Of a DNA stretch of 64,000 nt, positions 31,765 through 40,960 are shown in pieces. The first letter of the stretch is position 1. Every line of letters starts with the position of its first letter. This DNA is from Zavarzinia marina (GTDB taxonomy: Bacteria; Pseudomonadota; Alphaproteobacteria; Zavarziniales; Zavarziniaceae): positions 186,001 to 250,000 of the forward strand of contig NZ_JAKGSB010000004.1 in NCBI RefSeq assembly GCF_021568905.1. The letters are read 5' to 3'. The position numbers were made by a program, and so were the translations under genes. Under the pieces are notes generated by a model. That model saw only the letters and a list, made by a program, of their open reading frames with translations, was not told the origin of the DNA and made no database searches.

Positions 31765-32676
31765 TTACCGCGACGCCGGCACGCCCGAGATCGCCCCCGC
31801 CACATTGTCGAGATAGCGGAAGAAATCGCTGTTGGGCGACAGCACCATGGTGGTCGTCCTGTCGCTCAGGGCCTCGCGATAGGCCTGCATGGAGCGATAG
31901 AAGGCGAAGAAGGCCGGATCCTTGCCGAAGGCGTCGGCGAAGATCTTGATCGCCTGGGCATCGCCCTCGCCGCGCTTGATCTCGCTGTCGCGCTTGGCGT
32001 TGGCGATGATGACCGTCGCTTCGCGGTCCGCCTCGGCGCGGCGCTTCTGGGCCGCTTCCTGGCCGGTGGCGCGGATCAGCTTGGCTTCCTGCTCGCGCTC
32101 GGTGCGCATGCGCTGGAAGATCGCCTGGCTGTTGGCTTCCGGCAGATCGGCGCGGCGGATACGGACGTCGACGATCTCGACCCCGTTCTCCTTGGCCTTG
32201 GCGTCGACGAGCTGGCTGATGTTGCGCATGATCTCCGCCCTGAGGCCGCCGTGGGATTCGGCGCGCGGGTCGATCAGCAGGGCGGTCAGCGGTTCGCGGC
32301 CGACGACGTCGCGCAAGGTCGACGAGATGAAGGTCGCCAGCTGGCGCCTCGCGTTGTCCTCGTTGCGCAGGCGCTGGTAGTACTTCAGCGGATCGACGAT
32401 GCGCCAGCGCGCGAAACTGTCGATGACGACGCGCTTCTGGTCGGCCGCGATCAATTCCTCGGCCGGGGCGTCGACCACCAGCACGCGCTTGTCGATGTAG
32501 ACGACGTTCTGGAAGAACGGGATCTTGAAGTGCAGGCCGGGGTCCGCGACCATCTTCTTCGGTTCGCCGAACTGCAGGACCATGGCCTGCTGGGTCATGG
32601 ACACGGTGAAGACGGACGACAGCGCGACGACCAGAATGGCGACGACGACGACGCCGGCGATGACGAGACGGTTCAT
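31765..32676 (-). CDS. hflC: HflC, SPFH/prohibitin-domain regulator of FtsH
   Basis: 303 residues. One N-terminal membrane helix (~4-24) is followed by a periplasmic SPFH/band 7 domain (GLHFKIPFFQNVVYIDKR, residues ~47-64) and a long coiled coil rich in Arg/Glu/Ala (~165-235). HflC with HflK forms the large cage that encloses FtsH and limits its access to membrane proteins. The ATG overlaps the hflK stop codon by one base (TGATG), so expression is coupled. The genes read hflK then hflC on the minus strand. Confidence 0.95.
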   Translation of the reverse strand: MNRLVIAGVVVVAILVVALSSVFTVSMTQQAMVLQFGEPKKMVADPGLHFKIPFFQNVVYIDKRVLVVDAPAEELIAADQKRVVIDSFARWRIVDPLKYYQRLRNEDNARRQLATFISSTLRDVVGREPLTALLIDPRAESHGGLRAEIMRNISQLVDAKAKENGVEIVDVRIRRADLPEANSQAIFQRMRTEREQEAKLIRATGQEAAQKRRAEADREATVIIANAKRDSEIKRGEGDAQAIKIFADAFGKDPAFFAFYRSMQAYREALSDRTTTMVLSPNSDFFRYLDNVAGAISGVPASR

Positions 32677-33785
32677 CACTGGCCTCCCGCGGGGTTGCCC
32701 GGCGCACGGCCGAGTTCGGGCAGCGGCAGATAGGGCAGCACGCCCTGGGTCTGATTGCCGCCATCGAGAATCATCTTGTTCATGTTGCGCAGGATGCCTT
32801 CCATCGTCTCGATGTAGATGCGCTGCACGGTGACGTCCTTGGCCGCGTTATAGGCGGTGAGCACCGACTGGAAGCGCGACGCCTGACCCTGGGCATCCGC
32901 CACCACCTGCTGGCGGTAGCCTTCGGATTCCTGGAGGATCTTCTGGGCCTGGCCGCGGGCCTGGGGCACCTTGTCGTTGTAATAGGCTTCCGCCTCGTTG
33001 CGGTACTGCTCCTGGTTCGCGCGGGCGGCCTGGACGTCGCGGTAGGCTTCGATCACGGCGGCCGGCGGGTCGACCCGGTGGAGCTGGAGCTGGGTGATCT
33101 GGACACCCGCGCCATAGGCATTCAGCACCGACTGGATCAGTTCGCGGGCTTCGCGCGCGACGCGCTCGCGACCCTCGGTCTGGGCGTCCTGCAGGCGCGA
33201 GCGGCCGATCACCTCGCGCATGGCGGAAATGGCGACGGCGCGCACCGTGTCGTCCGGGTTCTCGATGTTGAAGAGATATTTGCCCGCGTCGTCGATCACC
33301 CAGAAGACCGAGAAGGCGACGTCGGCGATGTTCTCGTCACCGGTCAGGATCAGGCTCTCGTTCGCGGATTCGCGCCGCACCGAGCGGATGCTGTCGCTGA
33401 GCGGAAGGCCGACATCGACCCGGTTCTGGGTCGTGACGGACGGGGTCTGCACCCGTTCGATCGGGGCCGGCAGGTGATAGTGCAGGCCCGGATCCGTGGT
33501 CTCCACCCATTCGCCGAAGCGGGTGACGATGCCGAGCTGGTCGGGATCGACCCGATAGAAGCCGGTCGAGGCCCAGAGGCCGACGAGCACGAGGGCCGCG
33601 AGGGCGATGCCCCTCTTGCCCCAGCCGCCACCCGGCACCATTTCCTTGAAACGATCCTGACCGCGCCGCAGAAGGTCCTCGAGATTGGGCGGCTGCCCTC
33701 CCGGCCCGCGCGGGCCCTGGCCCCAAGGACCGCGATTGCCGCCGCCACCGCCGCCCCAAGGGCCGCCATTGTTCTGCCATGGCAT
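32676..33785 (-). CDS. hflK: HflK, SPFH/prohibitin-domain regulator of FtsH
   Basis: 369 residues from the ATG at 33785, with GGGAGA upstream. The cytosolic N-terminus is Gly/Pro/Trp-rich (PWGGGGGGNRGPW), typical of HflK, followed by the NLEDLLRRGQDRFK segment, one membrane helix (~60-78), the band 7 domain (PGLHYHLPAPIERV) and a C-terminal coiled coil. It forms the FtsH-regulating complex with HflC in the inner membrane. It diverges from mrp with 192 bp between them, which should hold both promoters. Confidence 0.95.
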   Translation of the reverse strand: MPWQNNGGPWGGGGGGNRGPWGQGPRGPGGQPPNLEDLLRRGQDRFKEMVPGGGWGKRGIALAALVLVGLWASTGFYRVDPDQLGIVTRFGEWVETTDPGLHYHLPAPIERVQTPSVTTQNRVDVGLPLSDSIRSVRRESANESLILTGDENIADVAFSVFWVIDDAGKYLFNIENPDDTVRAVAISAMREVIGRSRLQDAQTEGRERVAREARELIQSVLNAYGAGVQITQLQLHRVDPPAAVIEAYRDVQAARANQEQYRNEAEAYYNDKVPQARGQAQKILQESEGYRQQVVADAQGQASRFQSVLTAYNAAKDVTVQRIYIETMEGILRNMNKMILDGGNQTQGVLPYLPLPELGRAPGNPAGGQ

Positions 33786-33977
33786 GCTGTCGAGTTCTCC
33801 CAGCTTGTCGTTGCGCGCCGGGCCGACAGTTGGGCGCCGGACCACGATGCGCTATACCCCTGATTCTTGCGGGGGGCGACGGCGGATCGGCGAAGGTGAA
33901 GACCCGCGATTCCGGCGCCCCCGTTCCACGCCCTTCGCAATGTGGGCGAAATGCCGGGTAATTCAAGGACGAAGGCA

Positions 33978-35081
33978 ATGACATTCCCGACCCGCGACGA
34001 CGTTCTGGCCACCCTTGGCGGGATTCCCGACCCGCAGGGCGGCGGCGACATGGTCTCGTCCGGGCGCGTCACCGGCCTGATGCTGAAGGACGGCCACGTC
34101 GCCTTCTCGATCGCCGTCGAGCCCGCACGCGCGGCCGAAGCCGAGCCGCTGCGCGCCGCCTGCGAGAAGGCGGTGATGGCCATGGAGGGCGTCGTCTCGG
34201 TCACCGCCGTGCTGACCGCCCATCGCGACGCCCCGCCGCCCCCGCCGCCGCAACAGCCCCGCGCCGCCGCCTCGATCGCGGTGCCGGGGGTGAAGCGGAT
34301 CCTGGCCGTCGCCAGCGGCAAGGGCGGCGTCGGCAAATCGACGACGGCGGTCAATCTGGCGCTGGGCCTGAAACGGCTCGGGCTTTCGGTCGGGCTGCTC
34401 GACGCCGACATCTACGGCCCCTCGATCCCGCGCATGCTGGGCCTCGACCAGAAGCCCCGCACCAATGCCGACAAGAAACTGATCCCGCTCGAAGCCTTCG
34501 GCCTGAAGGCGATGTCGATCGGCCTTCTGGTGCCGGAGGACCAGGCGGTCATCTGGCGCGGCCCCATGGTCATGAGCGCCATCGGGCAGTTGCTGTCGGA
34601 CGTCGCCTGGGGACCGCTCGACATCCTCGTCATCGACCTGCCGCCGGGCACGGGCGATGCCCAGCTGACGCTGTGCCAGCGCGCGCCGCTCTCGGGCGCC
34701 GTCATCGTCTCGACGCCCCAGGACATCGCCCTGATCGACGCGCGGAAGGGCCTCGCCATGTTCCAGAAGGTCGAGGTGCCGGTGCTCGGCATCGTCGAGA
34801 ACATGAGCTATTTCACGTGCCCCCATTGCGGCGAGCGCTCGGACATCTTCGCCCATGGCGGCGCCCACCGGACCGCGACGGCGCTGGGCGTCGATTTCCT
34901 GGGCGAGATCCCGCTCCATATCGCCATTCGCGAACATGCCGACGAGGGCCGCCCCATCGTCGCCGTCGCCCCCGAAACCGCCGAGGCCGAGGCCTATATG
35001 GCGGTGGCGCGCGGGGTGCTGGCCAGATTGGAGGCGAAGGGCGATAGTGAGCGCGCGGCGCCGCGCATCGTGATCGGCTGA
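33978..35081 (+). CDS. apbC: Mrp/ApbC-type iron-sulfur cluster carrier ATPase
   Basis: 367 residues. An N-terminal MIP18/DUF59 domain (~1-85) is joined by a Pro-rich linker to a deviant Walker P-loop ATPase. The P-loop GKGGVGKST spans ~114-122, followed by LLDADIYGPSIPRML and IDLPPGTGD. A CPHC motif (FTCPHCGERS, near residue 280) provides the bridging [4Fe-4S] ligands in a dimer. It transfers Fe-S clusters to apoproteins in the cytosol. The ATG at 33978 follows AAGGACGAAGG. It stands alone and diverges from hflK. Confidence 0.92.
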   Translation: MTFPTRDDVLATLGGIPDPQGGGDMVSSGRVTGLMLKDGHVAFSIAVEPARAAEAEPLRAACEKAVMAMEGVVSVTAVLTAHRDAPPPPPPQQPRAAASIAVPGVKRILAVASGKGGVGKSTTAVNLALGLKRLGLSVGLLDADIYGPSIPRMLGLDQKPRTNADKKLIPLEAFGLKAMSIGLLVPEDQAVIWRGPMVMSAIGQLLSDVAWGPLDILVIDLPPGTGDAQLTLCQRAPLSGAVIVSTPQDIALIDARKGLAMFQKVEVPVLGIVENMSYFTCPHCGERSDIFAHGGAHRTATALGVDFLGEIPLHIAIREHADEGRPIVAVAPETAEAEAYMAVARGVLARLEAKGDSERAAPRIVIG

Positions 35082-35122
35082 GCGCGCCCGCGCGGTTCAA
35101 TCGTGGTTGTGGGATCGAAAGC

Positions 35123-36838
35123 TTGAGCGCATCCCCAAAGGCCCCCGGCGAGTCTGCGCCCCCCCGGCCGGCGGCAAACGGGAAACACGAGCCTCACGGC
35201 GTGGTGGAGCGCGGCCACGCGCTGGTCGACGGTATCGCGCGGGCGGGACGCAAACCGCGCACCATCCTGCTGTCGATCATCGTGCTGCTGTTCGGCGCCG
35301 GCATCTTCACCTGGGCCTCCCTGACCTGGGCGGGCCACGACCGCGCCCTCAGCCAGGCGCGGGACGAGGCCCGCCTTCTTTCGCGCGTCGTCGACGAACA
35401 TTTCCAGTGGACCATCAAGGGCTCGGACCTGGTGCTGCGCCAGGCGGTCGAAATGGTCGCGGACGACGGGCTGGACAGTCTCTTCGCGACCGAGACCAAG
35501 CGCCTGCGCCTCATCTCCATGGCCCGGCTGCTGCCCCAGATCGGTTCGCTCTGGTTCTTCGACGACCGCGGCCGCGTGGTCTATTCGACCAGTCAGGGGC
35601 GCACGCCGCCGGCCGATTTCGCCGACCGCGACTTCTTCAAGGCGCATCAGAACGGCGCCGATTTCTTCATCACCCCGGCCAACCGCAGCCGCCTGACCGA
35701 TACGGTCTATTTCAGCGTCAGTCGGCGCCTGATGCGCGGCGGGCGTTTCGCCGGCGTCGTTCTCGCCGCCATCGACATGCGCTATTTCGCGGCTTTCCAC
35801 GGCGGCCTTCGCGTGCCCTCGACCACCGCCCTCGAATTGTTCCGCACCGACGGGCGGCTCGTCGTGCGCTGGCCGATCAACGACGACATGGTCGGGCGCG
35901 ATTTTCTGGAGACGCCGTTCTTCCGCGATCACCTGGCGGCGGACGTCGAGGCGGGCGCGGTGGAAGCACCGGCCATCGTCGGCGATGCGCCCTCGATCAT
36001 CGCCTATCGGCGCATCAAGGGCCTGCCCCTGGTCACGCTCGCGACGATCGACCGCGAGGCGGCCTTCGCCGACTGGCGCGCCGACACCGCCGCCGGCCTG
36101 GTCTTCATCCTGCTGGCCGGCGGGCTGATCGGCGGCCTGACCCTGTTCGGGCTGCGGGCCATCGACCGCGAGGAGGCGACCCGGGACAATCTGGCCGCGC
36201 GCACCGTCGAACTCGAGGAGGCGCTGGCCTCGCGCACGCTCCTGTTCAAGGAGATGCATCACCGGACCAAGAACAATCTCCAGATCGTCTCCAGCCTGCT
36301 GTCGCTGCAGGCGGGCCAATACGGCGATCCCTCGCTGCGCCAGGGCTTCACCGACACGGTGAACCGCATCCGCGCCATGGCCCAGCTTCACGAGCAATTG
36401 TACCAGGGCGGCGAGATCACGGCGGTCGACTGCGGCGCCTTCCTGCGCTCGATCGGCGAGAGCCTGACCGGCGAGGGCGCCAGCCGGGGCCGGATCGACC
36501 TCGATCTCGATCTCGAAAGCGTGAGCCTGCCGATGGATCGCGCCGTCCCCCTCGCCCTGATCGCCAACGAACTGCTGACCAATGCCCTGAAGCACGGTTT
36601 CGCCGAAGGGCGCGGCGGCCGCATCCGCATCGCGCTGCGCCGGACCGAGAGCGGCATCGAACTGGTGGTGGCCGACGACGGCGCCGGCTTCACGGAAGAG
36701 ACGGCGCCGAGCGAGAAGGCCCGCAGCCTCGGCATGCGCCTGATCCGGGGTCTGGCGCTGCAGCTGAAGGGCACGGTCGACTTCGCCAGCCCCGGCCCCG
36801 GCCAGGGCACCACCGCCTGCCTGCGCATGCCCGCCTGA
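35123..36838 (+). CDS. Membrane sensor histidine kinase, Cache domain plus HisKA_2
   Basis: 571 residues. A first membrane helix (~48-69) and a second (~323-345) bracket a periplasmic double-Cache-like sensor (~75-310) containing LWFFDDRGRVVYS. The cytosolic part has a HisKA_2 dimerisation segment, EMHHRTKNNLQIVSSLLSLQ, with the phospho-accepting His at ~379/380, then a HATPase with NELLTNALKHGF and DDGAGF. This class often feeds PhyR or single-domain response regulators; none is adjacent. The start appears to be TTG at 35123 without a clear ribosome site; an internal GTG near residue 27 is an alternative. Ligand unknown. Confidence 0.85.
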   Translation: MSASPKAPGESAPPRPAANGKHEPHGVVERGHALVDGIARAGRKPRTILLSIIVLLFGAGIFTWASLTWAGHDRALSQARDEARLLSRVVDEHFQWTIKGSDLVLRQAVEMVADDGLDSLFATETKRLRLISMARLLPQIGSLWFFDDRGRVVYSTSQGRTPPADFADRDFFKAHQNGADFFITPANRSRLTDTVYFSVSRRLMRGGRFAGVVLAAIDMRYFAAFHGGLRVPSTTALELFRTDGRLVVRWPINDDMVGRDFLETPFFRDHLAADVEAGAVEAPAIVGDAPSIIAYRRIKGLPLVTLATIDREAAFADWRADTAAGLVFILLAGGLIGGLTLFGLRAIDREEATRDNLAARTVELEEALASRTLLFKEMHHRTKNNLQIVSSLLSLQAGQYGDPSLRQGFTDTVNRIRAMAQLHEQLYQGGEITAVDCGAFLRSIGESLTGEGASRGRIDLDLDLESVSLPMDRAVPLALIANELLTNALKHGFAEGRGGRIRIALRRTESGIELVVADDGAGFTEETAPSEKARSLGMRLIRGLALQLKGTVDFASPGPGQGTTACLRMPA

Positions 36839-36856
36839 GGGGCGGGCGAGGCCGGC

Positions 36857-38785
36857 TCAGATTTCGAGGTTGGCCTGACCGGGATTTGCGGCGAGGCGTT
36901 CGACCCCCGGCCCGATGGCGAGCGTCGCCCCCATGGAATTGAAGTAGAGCCGGGCCTGTTCGGTCGATTCGACGCCGCTGACCAGCACCGGGTTGTTGGT
37001 GGCGCGCAGGCGCTCGATGAACTGGCGGACGATCAGGGGATCGCGCTCGATCAGCTTGCCGAGACGCTGGGATTCGAGAACGAAGCCCGCCAGCCCTTCC
37101 TGACGGCCGGTGACGCCCCGCGCGTCGAGATCGTTGAGCGTGATCCAGGCGCCCCGGCAGAAGGCCTTGATCCGGCGCAGCATGGATTGCAGGCGTTCGC
37201 CGGAAATCTCCGGCGGCAGGTCGCCGACGATGGCGAAGAGCCGGATCCGCGCGGCGGGCGGCAGGGACGAGGCCAGCGCCGACAGGCGGTCGGCGGTGGA
37301 GGTGTGGAGAAGACTGTCGTAGCCGACCGGCACCAGGATCGAGAGGCTGAGGTTCTCGCCCGAGAGCAATTGCTCGACCACCCGGCCGAGGAGGGCGACG
37401 TCGAATTCGCGCTTCAGCGACGGCGACAGCAGGTGACGTTTCTGGATCCAGGCGATCCAGCGTTCGGACCGATCGTCGAAACTGGCGACGGCCTGGCGCG
37501 CCGGCCCCAGGTCGCGCCCGCGCACCGGCCGGAACGCCGCCGTTCCCTCGTCCAGGATGTCGGCGATGATGGTGTCGATCTGATGCTCGCCGTCCTGATG
37601 GCCCCGGATCAGTTCCACCAGGCGTTCGACGACGACGCCCGGCGCATTGCCGCGCGGCGCGGTCACGGCCTCGTCGTCGGCATCGACCATGATGGCGGCG
37701 CCGAAGGCTTCGAGCGCGGCGACCGCGCCGCCCTCGCCGATCAGGCGGTGGCGCGCGATCTGGGCGATCGTATGCATGCGCGTCAGCGCATCCTCCGCCG
37801 TGCCGGAGGTGAGCAGCAGGACGACCACGGTATCGCTGCGCACGGCGGCGAAGAGTTCGCCCGGGCGCAGTTCGCCCGACAGCGCGCCGACGGCGGCAAG
37901 GCGCGCACGTTCCAGGGTATCGCGCCAGATGGAGCCGAGGTTGCGCGCCATCTCGTCGTCCGCGACGATCTCGAGAAGACCGATGGCGACCGGCATGCGG
38001 TCGCGCTCCACCTTCTTCAGAAGCGTCTGTTCGAAGATCTCCATGCGCGTGCCGACCGGACTGTCGGGCGGGCGCGGGCCGTTGGCGGCGGACGCGCGCA
38101 ACGCCATCACGCGGAACGGCCGGCCGCGATGGTCGATGCCCCGCGACATGCGCACCGCGGCGGACCGGGCGTTGGCAGCGGCGCCGATGAAGGTCGCGGC
38201 GCCCATGGGCTCGCGCTCGCCGGGGGGAAAGCGCAGCTCCATCACCTTGTCCACCGGGGTGCCGACGATCTCGTCGGCGTCGATGCCGGTCATGCGGGCG
38301 AAGGCGGCATTGGCCGTGACGATGCGTTGCTCCTCGTCCAGGACGGCGACCCCGTCGTGGAGCGCGTCCATCAGGATGGGCAGCAGGCGTTCGGGCGCGG
38401 GTGGAACCACGGTGGTGGCGCCGCCGCCGACCGCGACCGGCGAGGATGCGATGAAACCCGACGCTTCGCCCACCACGCAGCGCACGCCGCCCTCGCCGTC
38501 CGGCTCGACCGAGACCAGGGCATCGAAGACATTGCCCGAATAGCCGTAGACGCGGACCGGCAGCGGTTCCTGTTCGTTGCCCTGTTCGACCGCGCGGGTG
38601 ATGCGGTCGACGGTCGAGCGATCGCTCCACGGCCCGAAGAGAATGGCGACGGTCTGGCCCACGGCCTCTTCCGCCGGCCAGCCGGTGACGCGGGAGAAGG
38701 CCGGGTCGACCTCGGTGATCCGGCTGTCGAAGCCGGTGGTGAGGCGCAGGTGGGCGGCGGTGGAAACGGCGGCGGACGCGGGCAT
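36857..38785 (-). CDS. PAS-domain protein with a degenerate EAL-like domain
   Basis: 642 residues. Two PAS domains occupy ~1-110 (GFDSRITEVDPAFSRVTGW) and ~128-240 (LDEEQRIVTANAAFARMTG). The middle (~250-390) is a poorly conserved region that may be a relic GGDEF. Residues ~395-642 resemble an EAL domain, but its signature acidic residues are missing: the usual AEGVE is SGVES, the DDFG stretch is NDLDARG, and no EAL motif is seen. It is therefore probably a catalytically inactive c-di-GMP receptor or a protein-interaction module that responds to PAS signals in the cytosol. It starts 3 bp after the alpha/beta hydrolase stop codon and is likely co-transcribed with it. Confidence 0.7.
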   Translation of the reverse strand: MPASAAVSTAAHLRLTTGFDSRITEVDPAFSRVTGWPAEEAVGQTVAILFGPWSDRSTVDRITRAVEQGNEQEPLPVRVYGYSGNVFDALVSVEPDGEGGVRCVVGEASGFIASSPVAVGGGATTVVPPAPERLLPILMDALHDGVAVLDEEQRIVTANAAFARMTGIDADEIVGTPVDKVMELRFPPGEREPMGAATFIGAAANARSAAVRMSRGIDHRGRPFRVMALRASAANGPRPPDSPVGTRMEIFEQTLLKKVERDRMPVAIGLLEIVADDEMARNLGSIWRDTLERARLAAVGALSGELRPGELFAAVRSDTVVVLLLTSGTAEDALTRMHTIAQIARHRLIGEGGAVAALEAFGAAIMVDADDEAVTAPRGNAPGVVVERLVELIRGHQDGEHQIDTIIADILDEGTAAFRPVRGRDLGPARQAVASFDDRSERWIAWIQKRHLLSPSLKREFDVALLGRVVEQLLSGENLSLSILVPVGYDSLLHTSTADRLSALASSLPPAARIRLFAIVGDLPPEISGERLQSMLRRIKAFCRGAWITLNDLDARGVTGRQEGLAGFVLESQRLGKLIERDPLIVRQFIERLRATNNPVLVSGVESTEQARLYFNSMGATLAIGPGVERLAANPGQANLEI

Positions 38786-38788
38786 GGA

Positions 38789-39718
38789 TCAACCGAACAT
38801 GGTCTTGAAGGTGCGGTCAAGGAAAGCCGTCACCTGGTCCACCCATTGCTCGCGCAGGAGGCGGTAGGACAGGGCGTGGGCCCCCCAGGGCCCCGCTTCG
38901 ACGATCAGCGGGTCATGGACCGCCGGCGCCGGCGTCGCCCAGAGGGCGGCGGCTGGATCGGCGGCGGCCAGCGCCTCGGCATCGGCGAAGGGCACGATGG
39001 GATCGCCCAGGGAATGGATGATCAGATAGGGCCGCGCGCCGAGACCGGCGACGACGTCGATCGCCCGCCCCGCCTTGTCCGCGAAGCCCCAGAGGTTGCG
39101 CGCCCCCCACAGCACGGCATCGACCACGGGCGCGGGCAGGCCGCTTTCGGCCGCGACGCCGCGCGCCGTGACCGGGGCCGCCACGGCATAGGTGTCCATG
39201 GTGATCAGGGCTTCGATGCGGGGATCGGCGGCAGCGGCATAGATCGCTGCATTGCCGCCCATAGAGACGCCGAGGACCGCGACCCGGCGCCCGGGGTGGC
39301 GGGCCTTGATCCAGTCGACGGCGGCGACCACGTCCCTGCCCTCGTCCGGGCCGAAGCTGGGCGGCCGGGGACCGGCGCCGGACTCGCCGTGATTGCGAAG
39401 ATCGAGGGCGAGGACGGAATAGTCCCGGCCGAGGAGGTCGCGCATCATGCCGTAGAAGCCGACGTATTCGTCGCCCCGCGTGCCGGTCGCGCCATGGACC
39501 AGCACGACCGTCGCCTTGGGCGCCGCCGCCTCGGCGGACCAGGCGACCAGGGGCACGCCGTCGGCGCTTTCGAAACGGACCTCGGCCAGCGGCAGGTCGG
39601 CGGGCGGCGGCGGCACCGGATTGCGGTAGGCCGCGAGCAGCACGGCCGGCAGGACGCCCAGCACCACCACGGGCACCGCGACCGCCAGGACCGCCAGCAG
39701 AACCACCACGCGCTTCAT
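38789..39718 (-). CDS. Alpha/beta hydrolase, membrane-anchored
   Basis: 309 residues. An N-terminal helix (~4-30) anchors or exports it. The hydrolase fold shows LVHGATGTRG (oxyanion region), the nucleophile elbow GVSMGG (Ser at ~151), a catalytic Asp candidate in SLGDPIVPF and the late His in GAHALSY. The family includes esterases and peptidase-like hydrolases of the S9/BAAT type; the substrate is unknown. GGGGGAAG precedes the ATG. It is the first gene of a two-gene unit with the PAS/EAL protein. Confidence 0.85.
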   Translation of the reverse strand: MKRVVVLLAVLAVAVPVVVLGVLPAVLLAAYRNPVPPPPADLPLAEVRFESADGVPLVAWSAEAAAPKATVVLVHGATGTRGDEYVGFYGMMRDLLGRDYSVLALDLRNHGESGAGPRPPSFGPDEGRDVVAAVDWIKARHPGRRVAVLGVSMGGNAAIYAAAADPRIEALITMDTYAVAAPVTARGVAAESGLPAPVVDAVLWGARNLWGFADKAGRAIDVVAGLGARPYLIIHSLGDPIVPFADAEALAAADPAAALWATPAPAVHDPLIVEAGPWGAHALSYRLLREQWVDQVTAFLDRTFKTMFG

Positions 39719-39797
39719 CGTCTTCCCCCGACCGGGACGAATCTCCCTGCCAGGATGAAGACTCAGGGCACGGCGCTACTCAAGCCCCATTGCCCCC

Positions 39798-40493
39798 TCA
39801 GCGGGCGAGACCCTGCCACAGGGCGGAGAGGCCGAAGACCACCAGCACCACGCCCGAAAGCCGGTCGATCCAGCCCAGCACCGCAGGGCGGAGCCAGCGC
39901 CGGGCCCCGCCCGCCGCCGCGACGATGGTCCATTGCCAGGTCAGCGAGCCGAGGCCGAGACCGATCACCGTCGCGGTCGCGGCGGCGGGACCGGCCGCGG
40001 CCGCCAGCCCGATGCCGGCAAAGGCGCCGGCGAAGGAAATCACCGTCAGCGGGTTGGTCAGGGTCAGGCCGAGGGCGGAGACGAAGGCCGGCAGCACATG
40101 CGCCCGCGCGGCCGGCCCGGTTTCGCCGGGCGCCATCTCACCGGGCGCCGTCTCACCGGTCGCCGTCTCACCGGTCGCCTGGGGCAGGGCTGCGCGCCGG
40201 CCCGCCGCGCGAAAGCCCCCGATTCCGAGCCAAATCAGGATCCCGCCGCCGATGATGCCGAGCCAGCGCGCCTGATCGACCAGCACGGCGGTGACCGCCG
40301 AAAGCCCGAAGGCGGCCAGCGCCGCATAGATCGAATCGGCGGCAGCGGCGCCGAAGCCGGTGGCGAGACCGACCGCGAGCCCGCCCCCGACCGTGCGACG
40401 CAGGATGAGGAGGGAGATCGGCCCGACCGGCATGGCGATGAAGAAGCCGAGGGTGAAGGCACTGGCCAGAAGGCCGACGGGCAGGTCGCTCAC
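39798..40493 (-). CDS. LysE/RhtB family amino-acid exporter
   Basis: 231 residues with six membrane helices and the family motif AMPVGPISLLILRR in helix 1. LysE-type transporters export basic or other amino acids by proton antiport. A cytoplasmic loop at ~101-122 holds four pentapeptide repeats of GET(A/M)(T/P) type encoded by a 15-bp tandem repeat (40121-40180). The GTG start overlaps the Lrp stop codon by 4 nt (GTGA), so the regulator and exporter are translationally coupled, the classic Lrp/LysG-exporter arrangement. The substrate is presumably the amino acid sensed by the Lrp protein. Confidence 0.9.
   Translation of the reverse strand: MSDLPVGLLASAFTLGFFIAMPVGPISLLILRRTVGGGLAVGLATGFGAAAADSIYAALAAFGLSAVTAVLVDQARWLGIIGGGILIWLGIGGFRAAGRRAALPQATGETATGETAPGEMAPGETGPAARAHVLPAFVSALGLTLTNPLTVISFAGAFAGIGLAAAAGPAAATATVIGLGLGSLTWQWTIVAAAGGARRWLRPAVLGWIDRLSGVVLVVFGLSALWQGLAR
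40121..40180. repeat. 15-bp in-frame tandem repeat in the LysE-type gene
   Basis: Four copies of TCTCACCGGTCGCCG-like units (plus-strand view) start at 40121, 40136, 40151 and 40166. They encode four Gly-Glu-Thr-Ala-Pro-like pentapeptides in the loop of the exporter. Unit 1 is the most diverged. Copy number may vary between strains without shifting the frame. Confidence 0.85.
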
Positions 40494-40960
40494 GGCGCAT
40501 CCCCCGCCGCGTTCCCCACCGGCAGGGCTGTCGTCTCCTTCACGGTGGAGAGCGCGAGCTGGGTTTCGCTGCGGGCGATGGTGCCCGTCGCCTTCAGGCG
40601 CTTCAGAAGGGCTTCGAGGCCAGCGACGTCCGCGACCCGGACCTTGAGGAGGTAATTGGCGGCACCCGTGACGTGATGCGCCTCGAGCACGGCGTCGTCG
40701 CCCGCGACATGGGCGACGAAGGCCGCCTCGTCCGCGCCCGGCAGCAGGGTGACGGTGACGAAGGCGGCGATGCCGAGGCCGAGCGCCAGCGGATCGGCCA
40801 GCGCCACCGTGCCCCGGATGACGCCGCGCGCGGCGAGCTTGCGCACGCGTTCGTTGACGGCGGAGGTCGAAAGCCCGACCGCCTGGCCCAGCTCGACGAT
40901 GCCCATGCGGCCGTCGACCTGCAGCCGCGCAATTATCGCCCGATCCACGGGGTCCATCAT
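40490..40960 (-). CDS. Lrp/AsnC family transcriptional regulator
   Basis: 156 residues. The N-terminal HTH (DRAIIARLQVDGRMG, then VGLSTSAVNERVRKL) matches Lrp/AsnC. The C-terminal RAM domain includes ALGLGIAAFVTV and the ligand loop HHVTGAANYLLKV. It should sense an amino acid and control the coupled LysE-type exporter, probably also itself. The gene diverges from fpr across an AT-rich island (40961-41232) that offers many possible Lrp sites. Start at the first of two tandem ATGs. Confidence 0.92.
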   Translation of the reverse strand: MMDPVDRAIIARLQVDGRMGIVELGQAVGLSTSAVNERVRKLAARGVIRGTVALADPLALGLGIAAFVTVTLLPGADEAAFVAHVAGDDAVLEAHHVTGAANYLLKVRVADVAGLEALLKRLKATGTIARSETQLALSTVKETTALPVGNAAGDAP

